A stretch of DNA of 64,000 bases from Cyrtodaria siliqua (GCA_037043455.1 JAWPHD010000092.1:310001-374000); one strand, 5' to 3'. Positions 10,731 to 22,241 are shown, counted from the first letter of the stretch. The notes: a model not told the origin generated them from the letters alone. Translations and numbers: made by a program.

Positions 10731-11970
10731 ATCTTTCGTAATACTGGTCTAGCGATAATTATTTTGATATAATAAGTTCGTAGTTGTATGTCCGTTAATC
10801 ATTCTCACAAGCCGTAGCCAGTTCAGTTTTTGTTTCCGTTGTGGATGAGAAAATATGATGTAATTAGGTTCCATAGTCAGAATCACTTTCACTTTTATGG
10901 TTACATTGTTTCGGCCGGCGTCGGTGGCGATCTTACAACTAGACTCTGTTTTCCTTTGGCTGGTGTTTCCGTATTTCCCTTCATGACGGCCAAGAAACCG
11001 TCAATCATTTGTTGACCGGGTAATTTCCTGTGTTTAGCTTTGTGTTTTGATCTCTGATCGCTTACACGTTCTACATCATGTGATTCACGTGTTGTCAAAA
11101 CGTAGGGGATTCGTTTTCAATACAGTAAATACCTGGTATTTTTACCACGTAGGGGGAACCCCTCCGCCATTAACTGCACTTTATCTTCCAAACTGTCTCG
11201 TTGCGAATATATTCGCCACATCCCTCTAACACGTTGTAGGTCTGTGATGTGCGTGGGATCTATCGTGGACCCTACTGCTTGATAAAGCACAGTATATTTT
11301 AGCCATTATGCTGGGGTTGGCCTATTTTCACCAAAGATGGCCGTTTCTCTGAAGAAGACGAGCGGGGCCCCGCCATCATGAAATTTTGAATAGTCGCTTA
11401 CTGTTTTTGCTAAATTTTCCTCCATAACGCTAGAAAATCCACAAATTTCACCGTTGCACTTTAAATATAACTTTTACCATCAAAACAATACTGTTTCAGA
11501 TGAATACTGTTTTGACAACTTATCGACCGTTGGTCAATCTCAAAATTAAAAATGTATCAACACTGCCGCGCACTCATTACCGTGGTCGTAAGTACCGGAA
11601 GTTAGTGTATTAGTAATAATTCATAACTAATTTCATAAATCTTATATGAAATGGAGACTCCTTTAAGATCCTATATATCTATATATATATATTAGTCATA
11701 TTTAATTGTCAAGAAATTTCCGTACTGAAAACTTCATGTAATCCTCCCCCGCCCTTTTTTTTGAAATGATGTGGGGAAAAAAGAAAACAAAAAAAAAGTT
11801 TGTATTAGGACGTTACATTGTAAGTTTTAAATTGAAAAAGAAAGTCATTTTAGACGCTTATGTTCATGTTCTGTATTGAAGCAGACTTGTTTTATCCTTG
11901 AAATTTCTTTTGATCTTGCTTGAACACGTTTTGTGTTAACTTTAAAACAAAGTCTGTCCTCGTTATTCCA
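10731..11970. other. Non-coding stretch
   Basis: Short ORFs on both strands overlap at 10830-11229 but match nothing I recognise. There is an AT microsatellite-like tract near 11675-11695 and a poly-A/T patch near 11755-11800. No gene is supported. Confidence 0.4.
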
Positions 11971-11973
11971 CCA

Positions 11974-12524
11974 TTACGACAATTGGCAATGCTTCTGTTG
12001 TTTTTTATTTTCTGGGAAAATTATGTCAACAACTTTTCCAATAGCTCCATTATATAAGCCATATGAAATGCACACCCCACCCATGACTTGTCTCGGTTTG
12101 AGCCTTTGTTTACTGAATAGTTGCTCCAATAATTGACCTTTCGTCAACAAGCAAGTCATAAAGAACTGTGCAATTTCTTTGCAATACTCCACCAAGTGAA
12201 CCAAGTGGAGGAGTCAAATCTTTGCATTTATTGATTGTAGGAACCTTTAACCGATATATAATTGGCACTATTACCTATTGGACAAAGAATTCGAACACAT
12301 TGATTACTGTTGAAGTACAGGCGTAATGATTTCACTAGGCATTTTATTAAAAAAGATTTACCTAACCCTGCTGTGCCAGTAACAATTAAGCAAAGTGGTT
12401 TTAAATCGTGACAACCGGACACCGTTTGAAACTGCACATGGCTGCAGCATTTTAACCTACTTCGTCCAACTAGGTTCTGTTCAGTTTGTTGTTGTTGTTG
12501 TTTATTTATCAAAATTATGGTCAC
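11974..12524 (-). pseudogene. PIF1-type helicase remnant (Helitron-like)
   Basis: On the minus strand 12524-12228 encodes PLCLIVTGTAGLGKSFLIKCL, a Walker A (motif I) of the PIF1/RecD helicase family, followed by RILCPIGNSANYI. A second piece (12204-11974) encodes SYGLYNGAIGKVVDIIFP, which matches the motif IV-VI region 'GLxNGxxGxVxDI' of the same family. The roughly 250 residues normally lying between them, including Walker B, are absent. The 'GTAGxGKSFLI ... APxGNAAN' style is typical of Helitron helicases. The copy is broken and has no Rep domain nearby, so it is a fragment. Confidence 0.7.
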
Positions 12525-12529
12525 TTTTA

Positions 12530-13125
12530 CCCGTGTATTTACTTATAGTCAATTTCAATTCTTCTTTCCACCAATAAATTTGTATTTTATTTTTTTAGTA
12601 AATACTACAGTAAAGTTTCTTTTCAATGTGTGGGACAGACATAGGGAAGTTGAATCAACGGGTAGTGCCTCTTGTTAAGTTATTTGTCCCTGCAGCAGAA
12701 GACGTTTTCTAGGTTACGCCACTGAACTTGGACAAGTTCAAAACCAGTTGCATCAGACTAGACACATCAGAGTTATATCCTTTGATTTTGAACTGTTTTC
12801 CGCTAGGCCTTAGACTATTCAAGTCAGTAGAGTGATACAGACCCTCTTGTGCAACTTGTTCCCGGAAGACTACTTAATACACGCCTCTCTGTAAATGACA
12901 TAATTTTAGATAACAATATAATTGGAATGGATTGACCCTCTAAGATTTTGGGTAGGTCGCCCAAGATCGCCAAGTTGGCTAAATCTATGTCAAATTTATG
13001 GAAATTTGATCGTGCAATTATTCATACAGTCTTTCCTATCAAACCTTGCATTCTCAGTACTTTAAATACTTTGATTTACCATAAGGCCAGTCATTATGTA
13101 GGGGAAATAACCCTGCAAGTGATGT
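12530..13125. other. Non-coding stretch
   Basis: No gene or repeat is clearly seen. A plus-strand ORF starting at 12948 runs into the 13.1 kb minisatellite and is probably chance. Confidence 0.4.
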
Positions 13126-13129
13126 GGCA

Positions 13130-13600
13130 AATATCGCCGCCAGATGTCGCACCGTTTCACTTTGCACGTAATGAAATCAGTTTCTGTCGAACGGATTGCG
13201 TTTGCATTGCACCGACTTTGTTTTCGCCCGATCATTTTTCTTACCACCAGACTAAATGTGTTTGCGTTAAACTGATTCATATTGCATCATGCTGATTTAC
13301 TTTGTTGTGTATCACTTCACATTTTTCGACGAATCGTTTAAGTTTTCATCGTACCGACTTGTGTTTGATTGTATTGCAATTAGTTGTTTTGTCAAATGGT
13401 TTGTCATTGCACTGAATGATTTCTATTTGCATCGTATGGTTTGAAATTTTACACCGTATCATTTTACTTCAAACTGTATCAATTCATTTTGCAACGAATG
13501 AACAGTGTTTACACGTCGCATCGAATCAATATGTACGTCATCAAATGACTTCATGTTGAATTAAATGGCCTGTCATTGAATGGTTTGTAAATATCCACAT
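13130..13600. repeat. Degenerate minisatellite, unit about 20-26 bp
   Basis: The motif 'tttgcatcg(a/t)atgatttc' or near versions recurs about 18 times: 'ttgcattgcaccgactttg', 'tgcaacgaatgaacagtgtt', 'tgcatcgtatggtttgaa'. Units are heavily diverged. No coding role is apparent. Confidence 0.6.
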
Positions 13601-14019
13601 TTTGACGGTTATGGCTTCCCATACATCTGCTGAAGTTCAAAAGCTCTGATACTGTCCATTGCCTTATTGAACTGTAAATTGTTTGATAAAGGCGGTGCAT
13701 CTGGAACCTCTTCCAAATCAAATCCAAGTTTTTTCTATTTGTGTTTTATTCTATATTTTACCCTTCGTTTTTTATAGTTTTTTTTTAATAATATTTGTCA
13801 TAATCTGTGTCAGGGTCAAACCAAATGCCAAATTTTCTGGAAATTTCTTGCAGATTTTCACATATCTGTGTTATTTGATGAAATTCTATTATTTTGTCTT
13901 GTTTTATTTATTGGAAACGCATCACTATCTGTTGACTGATTCGGTGGTATTAGCTCATTCAAGATACAGGTCGGCTGCGTACCTTGAGGTATAATTATTG
14001 GTAATTTTTCTAGTTTTTG

Positions 14020-14403
14020 CTAAGTTTTACAATCTTTGTTTTTATTTGCTTCATAATGAGAGGTTTGCGGGATATCGCAATTGTTTGAAAAAGAGTGAGG
14101 GGTTTCATTTTCGTTGCAGGTTTGGTTCGCTGATTTTGGTTTTTTAGAAACAATATGTGTTTTTTCTTGAAATTTTGCATTTTTTTTCAGAAATTTCTGA
14201 AACAGTATCTGAGGATATAGGTAGGAATGGTCACAATGTACACTTTTTGAGCATGAATAACCAAAAATGTGTGAAGTCTTTGTTCTTGTTTTGTATATCA
14301 TTTTCGAAGATTGTTTTGATTGAATGGAAGATTCACGTTTTTTTGCTTTTGTTATATTTTTTGCTTTTTGATGTGTGAAGTTCTTCATCATTCTGCTCAG
14401 CAT
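14020..14403 (-). CDS. Unrecognised lysine-rich ORF
   Basis: A 127-residue ORF that is Lys/Ser/Asn rich with a basic N-terminal half and several Cys/His residues (CSKSVHCDHSYLY). The opposite strand is also partly open. No domain is recognised and there is no clear promoter. It may be a decayed transposon exon or a chance ORF in T-rich DNA. Confidence 0.2.
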   Translation of the reverse strand: MLSRMMKNFTHQKAKNITKAKKRESSIQSKQSSKMIYKTRTKTSHIFGYSCSKSVHCDHSYLYPQILFQKFLKKNAKFQEKTHIVSKKPKSANQTCNENETPHSFSNNCDIPQTSHYEANKNKDCKT

Positions 14404-14479
14404 ATGAATGGTCTATTTTAATTGTGTTTGCACGAAGAAAAAAAGAGACATAGGTGTTGTTTTTCCGGCGGCGGCGTCA

Positions 14480-14905
14480 ACATTTAAGTTTTGCGTTTAG
14501 GTCATTTTCTCACAAACTGTATGCACCTTTAAAACTGTGCTTATAGTAGTATCTTGAGTGGTACATCGCAATGTGTAAAAGCAAATGTGGAAGTGACCTT
14601 GACCCTCCAAGTAAAGGGCAGATAACTTAATAATCTTACCTTCAACTATTGCGTTGAGGTCTATTTTTCACAAACTGTATGCACTAACACCTTTCAAACT
14701 TTGCTTATAGCTGTATCTTGAGTGGTACATTGCAACGTGACAAAGCAAATGTGGATGTGACCTTCACCATCCAAGCAAAGGGCAGATAACCTTATAATTA
14801 TAATTGTTACATTTACATCACTTTCTCATGAACTATAATTATGCACTAGATGTTTTAAAACTAAGGTTTAGCTTAATCTTTGGAAGAAAAAATATTCTAT
14901 TGTGA
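14480..14905. repeat. Tandem duplication, unit about 180 bp
   Basis: Two diverged copies with shared order: 'cacaaactgtatgcac', 'aaact.tgcttatag', 'tatcttgagtggtacat', 'aaagcaaatgtgga', 'aagggcagataac'. A third partial copy follows near 14800. Non-coding. Confidence 0.75.
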
Positions 14906-14974
14906 CATAGTTGTGTCTCTTTTTGGACGCACGGATTTCATCTATGACCTTGAACTATTTTTTGGAGCTGATGC

Positions 14975-15660
14975 TTTTTAGCTCTACTGGCCAAAGGCCT
15001 TCATTTTTCATCTGATCTTTACCAAACTTTAACAGATTGTTAATATCAATGAAAGCTCGAAAACAAGTTCGAAAACCAGCCAGATCGGACGAGTAACAGC
15101 GGAGTTATGGCCCTTGATTTAGTTAAAAATACTATATTTTGCATCGTTTATACAATATAGATTTCAGTTTTCATTGGATCTTCACCAAACTTTACCAGAT
15201 GTTTTGCCCTGCTTTTATTATTAGTATTATTTTTTGTTTTATTTTTTTTAATATATAAATATATATTTAGATGTTGTTGTTTTTTTTATTTATTTTTTTT
15301 ATTTTTTTTGATTTTTTCGTTTTGTTATTATATTCTTTTTATTTCCTTTGGTTTTTTTAATTACTTTTTTTTCAAATTTGTTTTGGTTAACGCTGTGTTA
15401 GCAGAAAGCATTGCTATGGTTTCTAGATGTTCCTGTTGCGTTTTTTTCCAGTTGTTGGATTTCTACAAAATATGGCAGGAAGCCTCAGTAGGATGGCTAG
15501 TTGTGCAGAGCGCGGTATATCAATGAAATCTTGGACAAGTTCGAAACCAGCTAGATCTTGTTAGTAACGACACAGTTATGGCCCTTGATTTGTTGAAAAT
15601 GCTATATTATATTTTCCTTTGTTTACTTCATTTTTTATCTGATCTTTACCATATTTGTTT
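14975..15660 (-). repeat. Minus-strand copy of the 'ggccataactctg' family, interrupted
   Basis: Starts 'tagctctactggccaaagg', the mirror image of the end of the 1.5-3.1 kb block, and continues with 'gttatggcccttgatttagt'. A second unit resumes near 15515 with 'atatcaatgaaatcttgg'. The T-rich 15200-15515 stretch in between looks like an insertion of about 310 bp at an 'accagat(gtt)' point, though no clear ends are visible. Confidence 0.65.
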
Positions 15661-16002
15661 AGGATGTTAATATAACCACACCCCACGCCCATTTTTATGA
15701 AATGTCATTAATAGAAGAAAGTGGGACAAATTAAAAAAATACCCAATGCGAGACGAGACACAGCAGACTTATTGTCCATAATTACCAGGTGAGCAATCTA
15801 AGGACATCCTATCTCTGTTGTTTTTGCATTGCTTTAAAAGATGTACTGATGTAAATTTTATGTCGACAACCCTTGATATATAAGCCGTTTTAGCTAGTAG
15901 AGCCTCCAAAGGCCCTCGTGGGCCTCTTGGTTTTAATAGAATGGTATTTCTATGACAAACTTTCATTTAAGCATCATTAACCTTTTTATTTTTACGTCCA
16001 GA
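15661..16002. repeat. Tail of a dispersed element
   Basis: Contains 'gagcctccaaaggccctcgtgggcctcttgg', which reads like an imperfect palindromic terminus. A minus-strand ORF of 65 residues here is not recognised. Confidence 0.35.
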
Positions 16003-16490
16003 CCCCGTTAGGCGAGACATGTGAATCCGCGGATTTCTTGTTTGTATTGCCCGTAGCATTTCCATGACTTTTAATACATTCTTTCAAAAGAAGAACGTGG
16101 CCATTTTCTAATAAAATATTAATGGTACATGTAGATGGTAAATCATCCACTGGTGCATACGATATCAGTATGTTGGTTTGTCTTGTATTTTGCCTTTAAG
16201 AAACACATTCACTCTGCAGTTTAGAAGACAGGATGACATTTCTGTTTCAAAGGCACCTGCCCACCAATTATCATTCAGCATACCAATGTAAGATGCTTCA
16301 TATGACATGAATTGTCCATGACAGGATGACATTTCTGTTTCAGAGGCACCTGCCCACCAATTATCATTCAACATACCAATGGAATACGCTTCATATCACA
16401 TGAATTGTCCATGACAGGATGACATTTCTGTTTCAGAGGCACCTGTCCACCAATTGTCATTCAGCACACACATACCGGTTTTAAAAGAAA
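16003..16490 (-). pseudogene. OTU-protease-derived tandem coding repeat (3 copies)
   Basis: Three copies of a 93-bp unit start at 16228, 16321 and 16414. On the minus strand each encodes the same 31 residues, with the core GMLNDNWWAGASETEMSSC preceded by HGQFMSYEASYI. The same unit is attached to an OTU-like cysteine protease core at 31.87-32.07 kb, where it matches the conserved Y...M..d..WGG..E segment of OTU domains. Here the catalytic GDGNC region is absent. Because 93 is divisible by three, the frame is kept through the array. The block 16003-16230 is duplicated at 31256-31490 in the same orientation. Confidence 0.7.
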
Positions 16491-16689
16491 AAAAAAGAAA
16501 AACAAGAGTCTTATATTCTATTAAATACTGAAGGTCAGCATCGAGGAAATCCTTAAATATAGGCATGCATCTCAAAACAACAGCTGCAGTGTTAGGTTTT
16601 GAAGTCCCACAGAGCTGGCATATGCTGCAATCAACTCCGGAATAAATTATCTTTCCAATAACATACACTTTCATATGTCCACACCGCAT
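16396..16689 (-). CDS. Cys-rich exon fused to OTU repeat
   Basis: The ORF reads MRCGHMKVYVIGKI, then DCSICQLCGTSK, then a hydrophobic tail and the OTU unit. The CxxCxxC pattern hints at zinc binding, but no family is recognised. The first 65 residues are duplicated on the plus strand at 30.38-30.58 kb. There the OTU repeat downstream lies in the opposite orientation, so the fusion here is probably an accident of rearrangement rather than a real protein. A splice donor lies upstream. Confidence 0.35.
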   Translation of the reverse strand: MRCGHMKVYVIGKIIYSGVDCSICQLCGTSKPNTAAVVLRCMPIFKDFLDADLQYLIEYKTLVFLFFSFKTGMCVLNDNWWTGASETEMSSCHGQFM

Positions 16690-16985
16690 AAGAAAAGCTC
16701 TAGTGCTCGAAAAACACAGAAAACGTACCTGTTTTTAAAAATCGACTCTAAGCCAGACCGTAATATTCGCCTATATAGACCCTCGTTGACCGCTGTTTAG
16801 CCTTCGCAGAAGCTACCGCGAACACAAAAACTCATCGGCACTATTCCTCACGCACAAGATGTCTGTTTCCGCGCAATACATAATGTCCAAGTACCTTTCC
16901 GACGATCACAACACAAGTTTACAACGGCTTCAAGAATCTAAGTTTCACAGGACGCCATTTGCATTGAATTTGAAGGATAGCGAGT
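16490..16985 (-). repeat. Promoter/exon arm, inverted copy of 30115-30585
   Basis: About 480 bp at roughly 90% apparent identity with the reverse complement of 30115-30585. The minus strand has, in order, a TATATAG box near 16778, a splice donor CAG|GTACGT at 16731-16723, and the Cys-rich segment. Identity of both arms suggests a duplicated transcription start region. Confidence 0.8.
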
Positions 16986-17600
16986 CCGCATAAACATTCG
17001 TTTGGAAGCCGAAATCTGATTGGATAAAATAAATTAGATCAACTTTTTGAAAGGTAATTATAAAGTATTATAATAAGATTATAATAAGATAATAATAAGA
17101 TTTAATAAGGTAAACACAAGAAATATCAATATATTATGTCAAATGTAATTGATATTATTACTTTAAATATTTATTTTTCACATTGAAAACGAAAGTAAAT
17201 AGAATCAGGAACGGCAACTCTGTACAATTATAAAAGCGGGAAATTTAAAACTTCGAAATAATCACAGATGAACGATCTTTTTAAAAACTGATATCTGTGA
17301 CACAGATTGTAAGATTCAACATGAGTGCCGTTTCATGGTATGCTTATTTAATCAAATATATGGGTATTGATTAAGATTTAGCTTTTCAGATGACCAGAAA
17401 AAAGTATGTTTCCTGAAACTGAGAGACTCAATGATGATAGGGTAACCCAACTTTCAGGGTCGTAGCTGTGTATAAAATGATGTCAGGCACAATTGTCTGG
17501 TTACTGCTGCGACTGAAGTTAATACTGACGGACACAACTGATAAATATAGAACAGCTAACCGCTGCAATTGATATTAACCCTGATATTGTGCCCTCATTC
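16986..17600. other. Non-coding stretch
   Basis: AT-rich with an 'ataataagattataataag' run near 17070-17110. No gene is seen. Confidence 0.4.
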
Positions 17601-17614
17601 ATATACAGTATACC

Positions 17615-17687
17615 TGACCCCCCCCCCCTCCACCTCTCACTCCACCCCCCACCCCCCCACCCACCCCCCTAACACACACACACACAT
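17615..17687. repeat. C-rich and CA-rich low complexity
   Basis: Poly-C runs and 'cccaccc' blocks followed by (AC)n. The minus strand has several G-runs of three or more, so G-quadruplex formation is possible there. The minus-strand ORF ending in a poly-Gly stretch is an artefact of this tract. Confidence 0.8.
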
Positions 17688-17820
17688 TAAAGAATTTATC
17701 AGAAAAAGATCCCATGATATGCAATTGTTTTAGTAAAGTTACAAATTGGACACTGAAGCCGACAAATGACATAATGGTATAAGGGTAAGAGGGACAGTTC
17801 TTACTTACTGGCTTGATGGC

Positions 17821-18448
17821 CACGTCCGTTCAAGGTCAAGTTCACACTTAGAGGTCGAAGGTCATATGCACTACATTTCGTGTCTGCTCCATTTGTCTTG
17901 AACCACTTGAGGGATTTGAAATAACTTGGCACAAATGTTCACCCTATCAAGACGACTTGCAGAGCGCAACTTCCAGCCACGTCTGTTCAAGGTCAAGGTC
18001 ACACTTAGCGGTCGTAGGTCCTATGCAGTACATTTCGTGTCCGCTCCATATCTCTTGAACCGCTTGAGGGATTTGAAATAACTTGGCACAAATGTTCACC
18101 ATATCAAGACGACTTGCAGAGCGCAACTTCCAGCCACGTCTGTTCAAGGTCAAGGACACACTTAGCGGTCGTAGGTCCTATGCAGTACATTTCGTGTCCG
18201 CTCCTTATCTCTTGAACCGCTTGAGGGATTTGAAATAACTTGGCACAAATGTTCACCATATCAAGACGACTTGCAGAGCGCAACTTCCAGCCACGTCTGT
18301 TCAAGATAAAACCTAGAGATCGAAGGTCATATGCACTATAGTTTGTGTCCAATCCATATCTCTTGAACCGTTTGAGGGATTTTAAAATAATTTGGCACAA
18401 ATGCTCACCATATCGACAACATGCAGAGCGCAACTTGCAGCCAGGTTG
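17821..18448. repeat. 157-bp satellite, four copies
   Basis: Copies start at 17821, 17978, 18135 and 18292, a period of exactly 157 bp, with the last copy slightly shorter and more diverged. Units include 'gttcaaggtcaaggtcaca', 'ggtcctatgcagtacatttc' and 'ttgcagagcgcaacttccag'. 157 is not a multiple of three, so the minus-strand ORFs are not coding. Each unit has one TCAAGGTCA or close variant, the consensus for NR5A/ERR nuclear receptors. Confidence 0.92.
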
Positions 18449-18542
18449 GTTCATGAATTATGGGGGAGCAGACATATGTTTTTGTTACAAAAACAACCCC
18501 GTCTAGTTCACTATGAATTTCAATACTGTGAAATTACATAAA

Positions 18543-20392
18543 TTACTTGCATTCTGGGCAGGCAAATTTTGCGCAGTTTTGCTAAATTTTTTCCATTTTT
18601 TAACTTTCGAAAGGCCACAACACTTTCTGTGCAACCATTTCATACAGTAATCACAGTTTATCCAGTCCTCCCCATCTTCATAAACACCACCACATTTCGC
18701 ACATATATCTTCATTGTATTCATCGTCTTCATAGTCAGACTCACTATCAGAGCTATGCTCTCTCACATTTTCTGCTGTTTTTCTTTTCTTTGATTTATAA
18801 ATCTTCTTTGAAATACCTGCAGTTTGAATATCTTCACTGTTAGCTTCTGAAGTCTTCTTACTTTCAGCTGTTTTTGTTCTGGTTGTTTTGACAGTTACTT
18901 TTGAGCTACCTGCTATTGGAATGTCTTGACTGTATTCTCTTACAGTTAAAGCCTTTTTCCTTGCAGTTCTTTTAGTTTTCTTTGTTTCAACAGAACTTTC
19001 ATTTGATAAGAAGGAAACATTGTCTGCTATTTGCTCAGATATACCTACTGGTTGCTTGGTATTAACATCATCACTAAATTTCTTTACTGTTTTTGATTCT
19101 ACAGCTTTCTTCTTTAAGCTACCTTCTGTACTTTTTCTTGCCTTTGATACTTTTATTTATTTCCGATGCTCCATTTCTTTTTCCACCCTCAGTGTCATTA
19201 ACATATCTCTGGTAAACTGTTTTAACAAAACAGACAAAACCTTATGGATAATTTCATTATAAACAAGTTCAATTGCAGTTACTTTATCTAAAATGTTATT
19301 CATAGTTTGACTGATTTGTAAACTGTCATCCAGTGTGTCACAAGATAAATAGTCAATTTTATAATTACAACTTGCAACAAACTTCTGGAATAGATCAAAA
19401 AAAAATTGTAGTTGATCAAATGTGAACTCATACAAGTTACTTCCATGTATTGAGACGTTTGGTCCCGACATAATGGTAAGAATTTGATTGACAACCTCAG
19501 TGAAAAAGAAATATGCACTATCTGTAATGTTAGTTAGTCCACTGTTTATGTTCTGTTTTTGTGTTGTCTCAATTAAACTACCAGTATCAACAGAGGATTG
19601 CAGTATAGCATGTTCAGATGCCTCTAGGGCTATCTTGGCACTTTCGTATTTGGAAACAGCTTCGCCTGATGTTTTATGGCAATTGCAAGTTATTTGTTTA
19701 CAATACATATATCTAAGTTTAGCAATAGTGTAACCACCGATGTACCAAATTTTGCCACGTGCACTGTCAGCGGTATTTTCCTGAACACTTCTGTTACTAT
19801 ATGTCGCACTACAAATCGGTAAATTTTCCGCTTTCTTTATTAACAATAGTTTTTGAATTGCCACAATTAAATTAAAACATATGTGAAACTGTTGCTCTAC
19901 TTCGTTGATACCAAAACCGGATGATTCAAACAAATGCAAACATGCTGTTTTATACATAGGATCACTCGTCATTTAAGATTGGACTTGCTGATAAAACAAA
20001 GTTAATTGTGCTTGAGGCACCGATTTATCTGCAGACAATATGTTCTTGGCATACAAAGTGGACAACTTGTTTCATTGACACTGACAAAATGTTCTCGTCA
20101 AACCGTCATGTTGCAGGAGATGATCAATACGTTTGTTGACATCTTGTTGGAATGTATTTATTGGTGGTACAAACTGCAACTTTTTTAATTCAGAATTTAT
20201 ATTAAAATCAGCCGGGAGCACTTGCTCTTGAGATGGTGATTTAATCTGTTCTTCCGACAATGAAGACACAAATAAAGTAAAATCAGCGTCGAATGAGTTG
20301 TCGTCATTTAGGTCCATTTCAGTGTCCCATTCAGATAAAGGTACATCAATTAACGTTCTTTGAATGGATTCAGCTACACTACGGACATCACC
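18543..20392 (-). pseudogene. PHD-finger protein gene, one frame with three stops
   Basis: Minus strand, starting after a good splice acceptor (ctttttcag at about 20393). Three open segments, 20392-20075, 19972-19160 and 19156-18580, lie in the same frame. They are separated only by TGA (20072-20074), TAA (19973-19975) and TAA (19157-19159). Residue order: an acidic N-terminus (DTEMDLNDDNSFDADF); a middle region with GKIWYIGGYTIAKLRYMYCKQITCNCH; a Lys/Ser-rich linker; an acidic DSESDYEDDEYNED; and a PHD finger, CAKC-x9-INCDYC-x4-HRKC. The last zinc pair (FACPECK then stop) lies in another frame at 18543-18566, implying a one-base loss. PHD fingers bind histone tails. The main body is an unrecognised family, possibly transposon-derived. 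Upstream exons are not identified. Confidence 0.65.
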
Positions 20393-20479
20393 ACTGAAAA
20401 AGAAAATCAAAATTTCAATAGTTTGTTTGTATGGTGTCTTACGTCATTTTCAACACATGTAAGGTCATATACGACGGTC

Positions 20480-20910
20480 GATGTTTTATGGTGGAGGCAG
20501 ACCACCCACTTTTCCTGGGTAGAATTGAATTGAATTGGATTTTATAGTCGCACCAACAGCTAAAGTCATATGGCGACTTTCCAGCTTCCATTGGTGGAGG
20601 AAGACCCTAGGTGCCCCTCCGGGAAATGTTCGTGCACGGGCGGGCACCTGGGTAAAACCACCGACGTTCCGCAAGCCAGCTGGATAGCTTCCTCACATAA
20701 AGATTCCTAGGCCCCTGAGGGATCGAACCTACAGCGGTGAGGGGCAAGTGATTTCAAGTCAGAGACGTTAACCACTCGGCCACGGACGCCCCTCCTGAGT
20801 AGAACCAGTACTGTACACATCCCGCCATCTGTAAGAATCGACACTTCCTCACATACAAGTCGAGCTCCCAGTGGGATTCGAATCCGCAGCGGTGAGAGGC
20901 GAAGGTTTAC
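20480..20910 (-). mobile_element. Composite SINE with tRNA-Ser-like head
   Basis: Contains the dispersed 62-bp repeat (20523-20586), a tRNA-like part (20710-20792) and a segment shared with 3405-3725 (20798-20905). The segment from 20870 onward has a second B-box-like GTGGGATTCGAATCC on the plus reading. Several tRNA-derived modules appear to be joined here. Confidence 0.6.
20710..20792 (-). repeat. tRNA-Ser(TGA)-like segment
   Basis: The reverse complement has TGGCCGAGTGGTTAACG (A-box), an anticodon arm GACTTGAAATC with TGA, a long variable region and GTAGGTTCGATCCC (B-box). The long variable arm and TGA anticodon match type II serine tRNAs. The anticodon stem is imperfect, so a SINE head is more likely than a working gene. 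Confidence 0.6.
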
Positions 20911-21720
20911 ACAACGCAATATTGTTACAATAGTTATAAACATGTGTGTTATCCTACATGTATATACACCCCCTCTTAAACTTTGTTTGCGGGGGTATAA
21001 AGAGTTGCTTTCCTGAGTAGCCATCTTAAATATTAAAGTCAATCTATATATGAATGTTCCCAAGAGCTTCAAGGTAGATTTTTTAAACCAGGATGGCATT
21101 GATGAAAAATAGGGCCTCATGGTAGGTTGTTATTTAGAATGCATAAAAATATATTCTAAAAAGGGGTTTATGGTAAATTTTTAAAAGAGACCAGCAATGT
21201 TGAATGTTGGATTGTTTTCTTTTGTTGCAAATTTAAATGGAAGCCTATTTCAAATCTGAAGGATGTCGATGTAGAATAAAATAGTTTGTAATAAACAGAA
21301 ACTGGGCTCTTATAGTGATCATAATGTACATGGGATCTTTTACTTGTAAACACGATAACTCCTGAAAAATTCAACATTACCACCAAAGTTTTTGTTTGTA
21401 TCAAAATATTGCTGAACGAATGAATGGCGTTTTAAGGCACATCGATACATAAAAAGGTCATGTTGTGCGTAAAAACTGATAACAAAATTGAAATAAATTA
21501 AAGTAAGTTATTAAAAAATAATGTAAAATATATTGGGTAAACTATTTACAAATAAATAAATGCCCGTCAACGGGGGTGTAAACAAGTAAATGTAAATATG
21601 AACAGATTATAATGCATCATATAGTCCAATTTCTTTTTTTAAGAAAAACATCTAAACCAAGATTGAAATCAATTTTATCCAATAACTCTTTCATACTATT
21701 AGTTTGTCACATATCGCTGA
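20911..21720. other. Non-coding stretch
   Basis: Minus-strand ORFs at 20707-21120 and 21168-21404 overlap SINE sequence or AT-rich DNA and show no domain. No gene is supported. Confidence 0.4.
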
Positions 21721-21722
21721 AG

Positions 21723-22029
21723 CTAAAGGGACACATGGCAATCTTGACATTTTAAAAACTTAACACGTCCCGTTTTCCTACAAACTTGCATTTGTTCAAT
21801 CACTTATACTCATTATTAGAATAGTTCAAGTAAATGGATTTTATATCAGATTGAATCAATAAAATATTTCAAAATTTGCTAAAATAATGAAGACAACTGA
21901 AATATAATTATTTTTATTTAATTATATGCAAGCAATTTTCAAGTCAAAAAGAGATAAGATTAATAAATTGAGGTGCTAATGTTAATGCTTGATATACACA
22001 AAAAGCAAGATTGCCGTGTGTGTCTTTAA
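21723..22029. mobile_element. TTAA MITE, family A (copy 1)
   Basis: Left end 'ctaaagggacacatggcaat', right end 'attgccgtgtgtgtctttaa'. Internal landmarks 'aacacgtcccgttttcctac' and 'gcatttgttcaatcac' are shared with copies at 29222, 53229 and 59753. About 307 bp and non-coding. A one-base change in the left TTAA and small differences in the ends indicate age. Confidence 0.8.
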
Positions 22030-22241
22030 AAAAGTATATATGTTGTGCAAATGCTTTCAAGATGCTTGCCAATATGGCTGTCCAATGTACACTTTCAGAC
22101 TTGTTAACCTGAAAAATTCCTCAATGTCAACGGATTATTACCAATTTTTGTGCATGAATTACACAACAATACATTTGAGGTTTGAAGATGGTTCGCAATT
22201 TAATACATGTAGTGGTCGAAGAATAAGAGAGCTTATGTAAT

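Noticed and set aside
11047..11229. Minus-strand text resembling a GIY-YIG endonuclease start (KIPGIYCIEN)
   Set aside because: Only a few residues match. The following YIG, Arg and Glu positions are absent and stops follow.
14980..15200. Possible LTR terminus
   Set aside because: It matches the dispersed 'ggccataactctg' repeat family; no LTR pair, primer-binding site or gag/pol was seen.
17947..18454. Minus-strand ORFs over the 157-bp satellite
   Set aside because: The unit is not a multiple of three and the same repeat is read in different frames; not protein-coding.
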